In this document: one piece after another, positions 9,402 to 16,939 of the stretch
Numbering within the stretch: the stretch's first letter is position 1
Layout: each line of letters opens with the position of its first letter
Source: UBA5976 sp037137575
GTDB taxonomy: Bacteria > Actinomycetota > Actinomycetes > S36-B12 > UBA5976
DNA length: 64,000 bases
Reading direction: 5' to 3'
NCBI GenBank assembly: GCA_037137575.1
Contig: JBAXKB010000002.1
Coordinates: 1 to 64,000, forward strand
Position numbers and translations under genes: made by a program
The notes under the pieces: model-generated
What the model saw: only the letters and a program-made list of their open reading frames with translations
Database searches by the model: none
Told to the model about the DNA's origin: nothing

Positions 9402-9430
9402 TTGTTTTATAGGTTTGTGCAATTTACTTT
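9402..9430 (+). promoter_or_regulatory. putative promoter of TA-like cassette
   Basis: -10 TACTTT (9425-9430) ends 6 bp before the ATG at 9437, with a weak -35 TTGTTT (9402-9407) at 17-bp spacing. A better -35 hexamer, TTGACA at 9381-9386, lies too far upstream for this -10. The layout matches the leaderless promoter pattern repeated elsewhere in this window. Confidence 0.45.
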
Positions 9431-9449
9431 GCTGGAATGCCCAGCAAAG
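9427..9449 (+). promoter_or_regulatory. inverted repeat over promoter/start (operator candidate)
   Basis: Perfect 9-bp arms CTTTGCTGG (9427-9435) and CCAGCAAAG (9441-9449) separated by AATGC, which contains the start codon. The left arm overlaps the last four bases of the -10 box. If the mRNA is leaderless, the left arm is not transcribed and the repeat would act as a DNA operator, as in autoregulated toxin-antitoxin operons. If transcription starts upstream, it would form a hairpin with AUG in the loop. Confidence 0.55.
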
Positions 9450-9670
9450 GTATCCGAGTTTTAGCGTCAGCGTTACGCCACGGCATTGCAAAAGCCGACA
9501 TCTTGCACGCCATTCGATTGCCTTTACGAATATTTGATCAGGATGATGGCATTAAGTTCATCATCGGGCCAAGCAGATCCGGCGAACTACTTGAAGTCGC
9601 CTTTCGAATTCATGAAGGTGAATTAGTAACTTTCCACGCTATGCGTGCCCGAGATAAATACCTACGGTGA
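9437..9670 (+). CDS. putative toxin of a toxin-antitoxin-like pair
   Basis: A 77-aa basic protein. The pattern ALRHGI..ADILHAI near the start, then FIIGPSRSGELLEV and a terminal HAMRARDKYL, resembles small BrnT/RelE-like toxins and a related actinobacterial family of uncharacterised short proteins (from memory, not a search). It overlaps the next gene by 3 bp, so the two are translationally coupled. There is no ribosome binding site; a -10-like TACTTT ends 6 bp before the ATG, suggesting a leaderless mRNA. It is a plus-strand insertion between rplA and rplJ. Toxin activity is inferred. Confidence 0.6.
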   Translation: MPSKGIRVLASALRHGIAKADILHAIRLPLRIFDQDDGIKFIIGPSRSGELLEVAFRIHEGELVTFHAMRARDKYLR

Positions 9671-9963
9671 TAAACATGAAACCAGCAGAAAATGATGATT
9701 TTGATTACGAAGCGGCAAGTCAACTTGCATTCGAATACGAGCTTTCTGACGAAGCAAAGGACGCTATCCGCATATTCTCCACCCTCGAGCTAACTCGAAA
9801 AAACATGAAGAAAGCTCAGATTGAACTGGAAGTTGCTATCAAAGAAGCCTACGATTTCGATCAAGGATGGGGCGCAGTTGCTTCGATGCTTGGAATCGCC
9901 GAATCTGAAGCCGAAAATCAATACGGGTCACTTATAAAGAAGAAACCAAAGAAGTCCGCTTAA
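9667..9963 (+). CDS. putative antitoxin with C-terminal helix-turn-helix
   Basis: 98 aa from a GTG that overlaps the TGA stop of the upstream gene (GTGA); the ATG at 9676 is an alternative. The first half is acidic, a common antitoxin trait. The second half is helical and contains GWGAVASMLGIAESEAENQYG-like residues (about 68-87), which resemble a helix-turn-helix of the 'W..IA..LGvs..aa' type. The C terminus is lysine-rich. It could bind the inverted repeat at 9427-9449 and neutralise the upstream product. No family was recognised with certainty. Confidence 0.55.
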   Translation: MINMKPAENDDFDYEAASQLAFEYELSDEAKDAIRIFSTLELTRKNMKKAQIELEVAIKEAYDFDQGWGAVASMLGIAESEAENQYGSLIKKKPKKSA

Positions 9964-9984
9964 ATTTTCCAAAATTTTCACGCA

Positions 9985-10021
9985 ATAAAAAACTGGCCGA
10001 CACTAAAAGTGCCGGCCAGTT
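9985..10021 (-). terminator. rplA terminator
   Basis: 13-bp stem (9991-10003 with 10009-10021; one U-G wobble on the minus-strand RNA) with a TAAAA-type loop, followed on the minus strand by a T-tract (A-run at 9987-9992). It lies 12 bp after the rplA stop. Because it also follows the plus-strand cassette ending at 9963, it may act for both strands. Confidence 0.85.
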
Positions 10022-10032
10022 CAATGAAGTTA

Positions 10033-10752
10033 TTAGTTGTCTTCGTCTTCAGCAAGCAGGTTGCGAGTCAGGTTGGAATCAATCTGAATGCCAGGGCCCA
10101 TCGTGCTGGAGATTACAGCCTTGCGGATGTAACGACCCTTGGATGATGATGGCTTAATACGCAAAATTTCATCCAAAGCAGCAGCATAGTTTTCAACAAG
10201 CTGAACTTCGGTGAAAGATGCCTTACCGATGATGAAGTGCAGGTTCGAGTGCTTATCAACACGGAACTCAATCTTTCCACCCATGATGTCAGATACTGCC
10301 TTGGCAACATCCATAGTGACTGTTCCAGTTTTTGGATTTGGCATCAAGTTTCTTGGGCCAAGAACTTTACCTAGTCGACCGACTTTACCCATCAAGTCTG
10401 GGGTTGCAACGACAGCATCAAAATCTGTCCAACCGCCTGAAACTTTGTCGATGAGATCGTCAGAGCCAACAAAGTCAGCACCAGCCGCGCGTGCTTCGTC
10501 AGCCTTTTCACCGGTAGCAAAGACCAGGACGCGAGCGGTCTTGCCTGTGCCGTGTGGAAGGTTGACAGTGCTACGCACCATTTGATCTGCCTTACGCGGA
10601 TCGACACCAAGCAACATCGCAATTTCAACAGTCTGATCGAACTTAGTTGAAGTAGCGCCGGCCTTAGCTAAACGCACTGCAGCCAATGGGCTATAAAGTG
10701 CATTTTTGTCGATAGTCGCGGCAGCTTTGTTATAAGCCTTACCGTGCTTCAT
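10033..10752 (-). CDS. rplA: 50S ribosomal protein L1
   Basis: Ribosomal L1-stalk protein and, in many bacteria, translational repressor of rplKA. 239 aa, normal length, with the conserved KGRYIRKA and MGPGIQID stretches near the C terminus and GKVGRLGKVLGPRNLMPNP in the middle. ATG start at 10750-10752 with an AAAGGAG site. Second gene after rplK with a 71-bp gap carrying a hairpin; terminated by the stem-loop at 9985-10021. Confidence 0.98.
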   Translation of the reverse strand: MKHGKAYNKAAATIDKNALYSPLAAVRLAKAGATSTKFDQTVEIAMLLGVDPRKADQMVRSTVNLPHGTGKTARVLVFATGEKADEARAAGADFVGSDDLIDKVSGGWTDFDAVVATPDLMGKVGRLGKVLGPRNLMPNPKTGTVTMDVAKAVSDIMGGKIEFRVDKHSNLHFIIGKASFTEVQLVENYAAALDEILRIKPSSSKGRYIRKAVISSTMGPGIQIDSNLTRNLLAEDEDN

Positions 10753-10781
10753 TTCTTTCTCCTTTGATTGTTGTGGAGGTC

Positions 10782-10811
10782 GTGGTTAGAACCTGAAGCA
10801 GGTTCTCCCAC
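10782..10811 (-). promoter_or_regulatory. rplK-rplA intercistronic hairpin
   Basis: Perfect 8-bp arms 10788-10795 and 10799-10806 around AAG, extended by an outer GTGG/CCAC pairing (10782-10785 with 10808-10811). Similar hairpins sit between rplK and rplA in other actinobacteria as far as I recall. It may be an L1 target or a message-stabilising element; the role is inferred. Confidence 0.5.
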
Positions 10812-10823
10812 TTGTCGTGATGA

Positions 10824-11252
10824 TTAACTGACGGTTACACCCATAGAGCGAGCGGTACCTTCAATGATTAGCATTGCGGCATCAATGTCGTTTGCATTGA
10901 GATCAACAAGCTTTTGTGCAGCAATTTCGCGTACCTGGTCTTTAGTGATGTTTGCGACCTTGTTGGTATGCGGAACTCCCGAACCTTTTTCGATGCCAGC
11001 AGCTTTAAGAATTAACTTTGCTGCCGGTGGGGTCTTGGTGACAAATGTGAAAGTACGATCTTCATAAACCGTAATTTCAACAGGAATCACCTGACCGCGC
11101 TGGCTTTCTGTCTCAGCGTTGTACGCCTTGCAGAAATCCATGATGTTTACACCATGCTGGCCAAGTGCTGGACCAACGGGCGGAGCAGGGTTTGCTTCGC
11201 CAGCTTTGATCTGTAGCTTGATCAGACCGGTGACCTTTTTTGATGGGGCCAT
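10824..11252 (-). CDS. rplK: 50S ribosomal protein L11
   Basis: Component of the GTPase-associated centre with L10/L12. 142 aa, normal length. Conserved N-terminal KLQIKAGEANPAPPVGPALGQHG and C-terminal rRNA-binding part with GTARSMGV. ATG at 11250-11252 with an AAGGAC site. It follows nusG by 21 bp and so belongs to the tRNA-Trp-secE-nusG-rplK-rplA run. Confidence 0.98.
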   Translation of the reverse strand: MAPSKKVTGLIKLQIKAGEANPAPPVGPALGQHGVNIMDFCKAYNAETESQRGQVIPVEITVYEDRTFTFVTKTPPAAKLILKAAGIEKGSGVPHTNKVANITKDQVREIAAQKLVDLNANDIDAAMLIIEGTARSMGVTVS

Positions 11253-11273
11253 GTCTTTTGCGTCCTTTTTCTT

Positions 11274-12179
11274 TTAGTTCTTCTGGATCTGGTTGAAGCC
11301 CAGCTCCACGGGAGTCTCTCGGCCGAAAATTTCGACCAGACCCACGACTTTTTGTGCATCCAAGTTAATCTCTGAGATTGTTGCATGCAGGGTGGCAAAT
11401 GGACCGTCCACAACCATGACGGAATCGCCAATGTTGAGATCGATCTCAAATTTCGGTCCAGAATTACCCTTGGCGCGTGCCGCTGGTGCAGAATTACCTG
11501 CTGCAGCAACAGTTGCCAATGGCTTCTCAACCGGCGGACGAAGCATGCCAAAAGCTTCATCCAAAGTTAGTGGCGCAGGGTTGTGACCCTGCCCAACAAA
11601 TCCAGTTACGCCTGGAGTGTGGCGAACCGCACCCCAAGATTCGTCGGTTAGATCCATGCGCACAAGAACATATCCTGGGAACTTGTTGCGCTTAACAACC
11701 TGACGCTTGTCTTTCTTGATTTCAGTTACTTCTTCTGTTGGAACAGCAACTTCAAAAATGAAATCTTCCATCGATAGCGAAATAGTGCGGGTCTCGATGT
11801 TTTGCTTAACCCGATTTTCAAAACCTGCGTAGGAATGAAGTACATACCATTCACCAGGAAGAAGTGACAAGCGAGTGCGGAATGCCTCGGCTGGATCTTC
11901 CTCAAGTTCTGGCGCGGCTTCTTCAACGGCTTCGATAGTTGCTGCTTCTGCGTCTGCAGAGTCGCCAGCGATTTCAGCTTCGATTGCAGCGCTTAAGTCA
12001 AAGCTAACTGTTGCATCATCTGCTACTTCGCCAGCAACATCTACATCGGCAGAGCCGGTGTAATCGTTCTCGGTGATTTGCACAGCGTCATCGTTGGCAA
12101 TCGGTTCTGCAATTTGCGCAGCATCTACTGACACTTCATCTTCTGATGAAGTTGCCTGCAAGAAAGTTGGGTCTGACAC
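11274..12179 (-). CDS. nusG: transcription termination/antitermination protein NusG
   Basis: Binds RNA polymerase and controls pausing, termination and coupling to the ribosome. 301 aa with GTG start at 12177-12179. Residues 1 to about 100 are a very acidic, Ala/Asp/Glu-rich extension typical of actinobacterial NusG. The NGN domain (WYVLHSYAGFENRVKQN...PGYVLVRM...TPGVTGFVG) follows, and the KOW domain (GDSVMVVDGPFATLHATISEI) ends the protein. A low-complexity linker (AAAGNSAPAARAKGNSG) lies between them. The secE stop is 15 bp upstream. Confidence 0.97.
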   Translation of the reverse strand: MSDPTFLQATSSEDEVSVDAAQIAEPIANDDAVQITENDYTGSADVDVAGEVADDATVSFDLSAAIEAEIAGDSADAEAATIEAVEEAAPELEEDPAEAFRTRLSLLPGEWYVLHSYAGFENRVKQNIETRTISLSMEDFIFEVAVPTEEVTEIKKDKRQVVKRNKFPGYVLVRMDLTDESWGAVRHTPGVTGFVGQGHNPAPLTLDEAFGMLRPPVEKPLATVAAAGNSAPAARAKGNSGPKFEIDLNIGDSVMVVDGPFATLHATISEINLDAQKVVGLVEIFGRETPVELGFNQIQKN

Positions 12180-12194
12180 TCTGGGTTTCCTTAC

Positions 12195-12410
12195 TTATCC
12201 GAAAATCTTTAGTACGGCTTTGGTGAAGCCAAAGTCCATTGTTGCCACTATTAAAGCAAGTACAGTTACGAAAACTACAACAACAGTTGTGTAGGTGATT
12301 AGCTGTTCACGGGTCGGCCAAACAACTTTTTTAAGTTCAGCAACAACCTGACGCAGAAACAATGCAAAGCGCGCAAATGCATTTTGTCGCGCAGCGGTCT
12401 CAGTGCTCAT
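12195..12410 (-). CDS. secE: preprotein translocase subunit SecE
   Basis: 71-aa single-span subunit of the SecYEG channel. It has the amphipathic segment ELKKVVWPTREQ and one C-terminal membrane helix (about residues 40-60). The short single-helix form is usual outside gammaproteobacteria. ATG at 12408-12410. It lies between tRNA-Trp and nusG, its usual place. Confidence 0.96.
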   Translation of the reverse strand: MSTETAARQNAFARFALFLRQVVAELKKVVWPTREQLITYTTVVVVFVTVLALIVATMDFGFTKAVLKIFG

Positions 12411-12471
12411 GATTTCCTCTCGTCTTGCTTTGTACTTAATTCCTACTTGCGTGAGTAGTTACTCACACGAG

Positions 12472-12544
12472 CAGGGCCGGAGGGACTCGAACCCCCAACC
12501 GCTGGTTTTGGAGACCAGTGCTCTACCAATTGAGCCACGACCCT
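12472..12544 (-). tRNA. tRNA-Trp (CCA)
   Basis: 73-nt cloverleaf on the minus strand. The acceptor arms are AGGGTCG (12538-12544) and CGGCCCT (12473-12479). Anticodon stem CTGGT/ACCAG encloses CTCCAAA, anticodon CCA. The T-arm contains GGTTCGAGTCC and the discriminator is G. CCA is not encoded. It stands immediately upstream of secE, a conserved arrangement. A GTGAGTA/TACTCAC hairpin (12451-12466) separates it from secE and may be a processing signal. Confidence 0.95.
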
Positions 12545-12594
12545 CGGCCTATTCTTGCCCTGCCTAACAGCACCACTTTTGGGCATGCTTGCGC

Positions 12595-12621
12595 AGAATA
12601 AGAATTGTGTCGGAGTGTCAA
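12595..12621 (-). promoter_or_regulatory. putative tRNA-Trp/secE promoter
   Basis: Minus-strand -35 TTGACA (12616-12621) and -10 TATTCT (12595-12600). The spacer is only 15 bp, shorter than ideal. The predicted start is about 45 nt before the tRNA. Confidence 0.35.
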
Positions 12622-12746
12622 GTGTAGCCCAGAATCGTCAAAGTAAAAACCGAGATAGTTGAGAATGGCTCACTCAGATATTTCTCATGCTTTGCAACGA
12701 TTACCTCGAATTCGCAAGGGCATGCGCAAACTACTAACCTTGCAGT

Positions 12747-13949
12747 ATGAGTAGCGAAAAACCTCGAATTTCTGCCCGAATTGGCGCGATTGCTGAATCT
12801 GCGACCCTTGCTGTTGATGCCAAAGCCAAAGCTTTAAAGGCCGCTGGTCGCCCGGTCATCGGATTCGGCGCAGGTGAACCAGACTTTCCAACACCGCACT
12901 ACATTGTCAAAGCTGCAATCGATGCCTGTAGCGATCCAAAATGGCACCGTTACACGCCAGCAGGTGGACTTCCCGAATTGAAGGCCGCTGTTGCTGCCAA
13001 GACACTTCGTGATTCTGGGTATGCCGTTGATGCTAGCCAGGTTCTTATTACTAACGGTGGCAAGCAAGCTTTGTACAACGCCTTTGCAACTTTGCTCGAT
13101 CCAGGGGACGAAGTGCTTTTGCCAGCTCCTTACTGGACGACATATCCAGAATCAATTCGCTTAGCTGGTGGCGTGCCGGTTGAAATCATGACTGATGAAT
13201 CAACTGGTTACCGAACTTCCGTTGCGCAACTTGATGCCGCGCTAACTCCTAATACAAAAGTATTGGTTTTTGTTTCACCGAGTAATCCAACCGGTGCGGT
13301 CTACTCGCCTGCCGAAGTAGAAGCAATCGGACAGTGGGCAGTTGAAAAAGGTCTGTGGGTTGTAACTGACGAAATTTATGAACACTTGGTTTACGGTGAT
13401 GCTGAATTCACATCCATGCCCGTTGTTGTTCCAGAACTTGCCAACAAGTGCATCGTCGTAAATGGTGTTGCTAAAACTTACGCCATGACCGGTTGGCGCG
13501 TTGGCTGGATGATTGGCCCAAACGATGTAATCAAGGCAGCAACAAACTTGCAGTCACATGCAACATCGAATGTTTCTAACGTGGCACAGATTGCAGCTCT
13601 TGCTGCAGTATCTGGCGATTTATCTGCAGTAGATGAGATGAAGGTGGCATTTGACCGTCGTCGCAAGCTAATCACAGCAATGCTCAACGAAATTGATGGA
13701 GTGACCTGCCCAGAACCTGAAGGTGCTTTTTATGTTTACCCATCAGTAAAAGGCGTCTTGGGCCGCGAGTTCAATGGCAAGGTAGCAAATACATCAGCCG
13801 AACTAGCTGCTTTGATTTTGGATGAAGTTGAAGTTGCCGTTGTGCCAGGCGAAGCTTTTGGAACGCCAGGTTACATTCGCTTGTCTTACGCACTGGGCGA
13901 TGCTGACCTTATTGAAGGCATCACCCGAATTCAAAACTTCCTCAAGTAA
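12747..13949 (+). CDS. aspC: pyridoxal-phosphate aspartate aminotransferase family enzyme
   Basis: Class I/II aminotransferase, probably aspartate:2-oxoglutarate transamination (AspB/AspC type). 400 aa. Visible are GAGEPDFPTP near residue 40, the substrate/PLP region PYWTTYPE, SPSNPTGAVY, and the PLP-lysine motif VAKTYAMTGWRVGW (Lys about 238). There is no Shine-Dalgarno; -10-like TAACCT (12735-12740) ends 6 bp before the ATG, predicting a leaderless mRNA. It directly abuts the convergent gene at 13950 with no spacer. Exact substrate preference cannot be read from sequence. Confidence 0.9.
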   Translation: MSSEKPRISARIGAIAESATLAVDAKAKALKAAGRPVIGFGAGEPDFPTPHYIVKAAIDACSDPKWHRYTPAGGLPELKAAVAAKTLRDSGYAVDASQVLITNGGKQALYNAFATLLDPGDEVLLPAPYWTTYPESIRLAGGVPVEIMTDESTGYRTSVAQLDAALTPNTKVLVFVSPSNPTGAVYSPAEVEAIGQWAVEKGLWVVTDEIYEHLVYGDAEFTSMPVVVPELANKCIVVNGVAKTYAMTGWRVGWMIGPNDVIKAATNLQSHATSNVSNVAQIAALAAVSGDLSAVDEMKVAFDRRRKLITAMLNEIDGVTCPEPEGAFYVYPSVKGVLGREFNGKVANTSAELAALILDEVEVAVVPGEAFGTPGYIRLSYALGDADLIEGITRIQNFLK

Positions 13950-15158
13950 TTAAGCTGCGGTTGCGCGCTGCAATCGTAGTTCTTGAATTTGGGTAAGTGG
14001 TTGGTGATTTTTCTTGAAAACCATTTGAGCTAGCTCGCTTAACTGTCGAGTTATTTCATGTTTTGGTTGAACTTTGGCTAGAAAATCGCAATTTAGTTCC
14101 GCGTGCTCCAAAGCATTGGAATCATCAGGCAGACAGACAACCTGCTCGATTCCGGTATGCCTTGTAATCAAATGTGATAATTCTGTAGCCGATTTACCGT
14201 TACGACACCGATTCAAAACCACATAGATCTCTTGATTGCGCAGGGCATCTTGATTATCAATAACTCCGCGAATTAGCCGAGTAACCGAAACTGTATTCGC
14301 AATTGCACATAAGACAACAACTTTCGCATTTGAAATTGCTGATTGCGATACGGCGTCTCGATCCACCAAATTTACTTCGGGCTGCGAATTTTCGATTGGA
14401 CAAAATAATGGCCCAACATCCACGATGACATTTCCGGAATTGATTAGCCGCTTCCACATTCGCTCGAGCGGTGCTCGGCGCAAAGCTGGCCAAAGCGAAC
14501 TATGGGATATCCCCGGCACAATGACCAAGTTTTTTTCAACCACTGCAAGTTCATTTAACTCGTAATTATTTCGCTCTGGTGCAACTTTTAATTGACTCAG
14601 TTGCAGTAGGTCTGTACTGAGTGATGGCAAGTTGAGTTCTTGCTGAAGTGAAGCGCCATAGGTATCGCCCTCAACGATTAAAGTTTGTGAACCTTGCTTT
14701 GAACCCCACCAACCCAGTTCCTTAGCCACAAGTGAGCGTCCGACTCCGCCACCGAAACTAGCAACACAAATAAATGTGTGCTCCGTTGAAGCTTCTTGCT
14801 GTTGAGTTGATTCTGTTTGGGCGCCAATTTTAGATATTTGCAAGGCAATTGCGAATAAATCTGAGTGGTCAAATCCAACTACTTTTTGCACACCCAGATC
14901 GTTCCATCGATCTATCGAATTCGAAATTGCAACAACAACGGCGTTTGCATCGTGAAGCTGCGCGAGCGCATTTTCATCTATCCGTAATGTTTCATCGGTT
15001 ACGATTACCACGTCAATTTCATTAACTTGTACGGCTGCTAATAAATCGATTCCATCAACACACCGGCGCACTACTTTTAGATTCAGCATCGGATGCGAAA
15101 GAACCGAAACAAAATCAGCCTCCCAGTCTGTGTTGCCTAATGCCAGTGCAACTTTCAT
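13950..15158 (-). CDS. CpaE/MinD-like P-loop ATPase
   Basis: 402 aa. N-terminal about 120 residues look like a receiver-like pseudo-domain (VVIVTDETL), then a MinD/ParA-type ATPase domain. The deviant Walker A at about 135-142 reads FGGGVGRS: both the signature lysine and the P-loop lysine of KGGVGK[ST] are replaced (Phe and Arg). GDTYGAS and VIVDVGPL occupy the A' and Walker B positions. The start overlaps the stop of the upstream SAF-domain gene by 4 bp (ATGA). Together they recall the CpaB-CpaE part of Tad pilus clusters, but no secretin, TadA ATPase or pilin is seen here. Function uncertain. Confidence 0.75.
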   Translation of the reverse strand: MKVALALGNTDWEADFVSVLSHPMLNLKVVRRCVDGIDLLAAVQVNEIDVVIVTDETLRIDENALAQLHDANAVVVAISNSIDRWNDLGVQKVVGFDHSDLFAIALQISKIGAQTESTQQQEASTEHTFICVASFGGGVGRSLVAKELGWWGSKQGSQTLIVEGDTYGASLQQELNLPSLSTDLLQLSQLKVAPERNNYELNELAVVEKNLVIVPGISHSSLWPALRRAPLERMWKRLINSGNVIVDVGPLFCPIENSQPEVNLVDRDAVSQSAISNAKVVVLCAIANTVSVTRLIRGVIDNQDALRNQEIYVVLNRCRNGKSATELSHLITRHTGIEQVVCLPDDSNALEHAELNCDFLAKVQPKHEITRQLSELAQMVFKKNHQPLTQIQELRLQRATAA

Positions 15159-15817
15159 GGACTGTTACCTCCGCTTTGTTCGATAACAGCGATGTCAATC
15201 TGTCCAGCACGAAGCGCGGCAACTACTTTTGCGACTTGCTTTTTAGGCAGCAGGACACTTATGGCGGTGTCAGAATTTGGATCAAGCTCAGCGGGTACCT
15301 CAGCTATCGCTACTGCCTTGCTCAAAAGAACTGGTGGGCCAGGAAGCTGCAGCCCATCAGCACTTGGCGTGCTCCAGATATCCACTAAATCGCCAGAGTG
15401 CAGATTGGGTAGATGCCCCGCCTGAATCGGCAAACTAACGCTTCTTAAATTTGTCGAAGAACTAGTTGTCTGCAACGAAACTGGAATAAGTTCACCTGCA
15501 GACATGTTCCTATTGGTCCTGATGCCCTGCGCAAAATCAATGGAGTTCACATAGTTTCCAGCGCTAGGCAGTGCAACGTGCACAACTTCAAGATCATCGC
15601 GTGTCAGTTGCTCGCCAGCAAAAACATCATGTGTTAGCGCTACCGACTCAGTGCGAGCTCCAGCTGCGGAAACTAGATGGCTGATTGCCAGAATTGAAAG
15701 TAACAGTAAACCAATGCCCAGCCAGAGACGAAAATCTCGTTTCACTTTTCTACTCACATTTGGCACAAGAGCCGGATTTGAATTACCTTGGGCACGAATA
15801 CGAAATGGAATTGCCAT
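15155..15817 (-). CDS. SAF-domain membrane protein, CpaB-like
   Basis: 220 aa. The ATG at 15815-15817 is chosen because of a strong AGGGGGAG site; a longer in-frame version has none. One membrane helix (about residues 35-55) is followed by an extracytoplasmic SAF domain (HDVFAGEQLTRDDLEVVHVALP) and a RcpC-like beta region (SVSLPIQAGHLPNLHSGDLVDIW). CpaB/RcpC proteins are periplasmic parts of Flp/Tad pilus machines; many actinobacteria carry solitary SAF proteins of unknown role. It overlaps the CpaE-like gene by 4 bp, supporting joint function. Confidence 0.75.
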   Translation of the reverse strand: MAIPFRIRAQGNSNPALVPNVSRKVKRDFRLWLGIGLLLLSILAISHLVSAAGARTESVALTHDVFAGEQLTRDDLEVVHVALPSAGNYVNSIDFAQGIRTNRNMSAGELIPVSLQTTSSSTNLRSVSLPIQAGHLPNLHSGDLVDIWSTPSADGLQLPGPPVLLSKAVAIAEVPAELDPNSDTAISVLLPKKQVAKVVAALRAGQIDIAVIEQSGGNSP

Positions 15818-15934
15818 TGCTCCCCCTTGCAACTTGTTTTGATGTTCACACACTCCTGCGAGTCGTCGCCAGACCAATTTCAAACCTGTGGAAAACCAGA
15901 TGCCATCTTCTAATTGATAGGTAATCATCATTAA

Positions 15935-16144
15935 GTGACAACTAGGTTCATCACGCTTGCAGACGTTGCAAACATTCTTAACATTGCGCCCGCACAGGTC
16001 TACGCGTTAGTACGCTCGGGCGATTTGCCTGCGATAAAAATCGGGGTTCGGGGGCAGTGGCGCGTCGAAGCTACCGAACTTGAAAAATACATTTCAGATC
16101 AATATCAACGAACAGCAGAATTTTTGAAGAGCCACCCTAGGTAG
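15935..16144 (+). CDS. small excisionase/MerR-type helix-turn-helix protein
   Basis: 69 aa. FITLADVANILNIAPAQVYALVRSG followed by LPAIKIGVRGQWRV is the winged helix-turn-helix of the HTH_17/excisionase family, which includes developmental regulators such as BldC. Start GTG at 15935 with no clear ribosome binding site. It is divergent from the SAF/CpaE pair with a 117-bp gap, so it may regulate it. Its stop is 1 bp from the stop of the convergent gene. A phage excisionase role is unlikely because no integrase is near. Confidence 0.8.
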   Translation: MTTRFITLADVANILNIAPAQVYALVRSGDLPAIKIGVRGQWRVEATELEKYISDQYQRTAEFLKSHPR

Positions 16145-16145
16145 T

Positions 16146-16739
16146 TCAGATCTTTGATCGCACAGCAACCACTTGATCAAGTTTTAGAGTTATTAAATTC
16201 CGATCAACACTTAGTTCAACCGAATCGCGGAACATGCGCACGAGCCGCCCAGCAAAAGTCTTACCGCCATTAAGAAACCAAGTCTCGATGTTTTGTTGAT
16301 CAACTAAATCTTGCAGCAGCAGATGTACGACAAATGGGTCAAGTGGATTCTGTTTTCCAGTGTGCACTTTCTCCTGCAGGCCAGATATCCAGACGATATG
16401 CAAATTTAGACAAATGATCCGATGCGTATCAGTTGCCAGAACGAGAGCTGCAGCATTCGCGGTCAATAGGCTGCCGCTTACTTGCTGACATTCCGGATGA
16501 ACGGTTGCAACAGTGACATTTGCTCCGGAACTTGGTAGCCGATCTAGCCACGAGGCTGCAGAGTTTTCAAATCGAACGTTCTCTAAAACCTCAGCAGCCT
16601 GCTCGAGTTGTAGCTCACTTAGCAGTTTGTGATTAGCCAACTGCAGCACTTGTCGGAATTCTGAAAGTAAACCACCATCAGATTTTTCGGGTTTATGGTT
16701 CAAGTTATCCACCGCTTCCCCACTAGGTATCTGCTTCAA
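16146..16739 (-). CDS. conserved hypothetical protein, Sm-like C terminus
   Basis: 197 aa, not confidently recognised. The first 45 residues are charged and helical, with ELQLEQAAEVLENVRFE. A middle part is hydrophobic (LLTANAAALVLATDTHRIICLN). The C-terminal about 45 residues, with FAGRLVRMFRDSVELSVD and LDQVVAVRS, look like a small beta-barrel of the Sm/LSm type found in uncharacterised actinobacterial proteins near secA. The TTG at 16737-16739 is uncertain; a GTG at 16710-16712 lies close behind a GGGGAA sequence. Confidence 0.6.
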   Translation of the reverse strand: MKQIPSGEAVDNLNHKPEKSDGGLLSEFRQVLQLANHKLLSELQLEQAAEVLENVRFENSAASWLDRLPSSGANVTVATVHPECQQVSGSLLTANAAALVLATDTHRIICLNLHIVWISGLQEKVHTGKQNPLDPFVVHLLLQDLVDQQNIETWFLNGGKTFAGRLVRMFRDSVELSVDRNLITLKLDQVVAVRSKI

Positions 16740-16768
16740 GTATCAGACTGATTTGTGACTATGTTGCG

Positions 16769-16777
16769 TTATCCACA
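16769..16777 (+). promoter_or_regulatory. DnaA-box sequence
   Basis: TTATCCACA, identical to the strong E. coli DnaA box, in the intergenic region. A near-match TTATCCACC lies at 16705-16713. Two boxes are too few for an origin; they could tie expression of the flanking genes to DnaA, or be chance. Confidence 0.3.
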
Positions 16778-16804
16778 GGAAATGCCCAGCAGGGAATATG
16801 ACTA

Positions 16805-16833
16805 TTGACAATTCAATTTTCCTGATTTAAAAA
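16805..16833 (+). promoter_or_regulatory. putative promoter of Rv3235-family gene
   Basis: -35 TTGACA (16805-16810), 17-bp spacer, -10 TAAAAA (16828-16833). It lies about 107 bp upstream of the start at 16940. Confidence 0.4.
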
Positions 16834-16939
16834 GTTAATTACAGGCAGCTCGGGAGTATAGAAAATACCTGTTACTTACGTAAGGCACGCACAAGCAACT
16901 GCATGCTACGCAACGTAATTGAAAGTTCCAGGGGGAATC

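Noticed and set aside
16705..16777. Possible replication origin because of DnaA-box sequences
   Set aside because: Only two boxes, no AT-rich unwinding region with clustered repeats, and dnaA, dnaN, gyrB or rpmH are not nearby.
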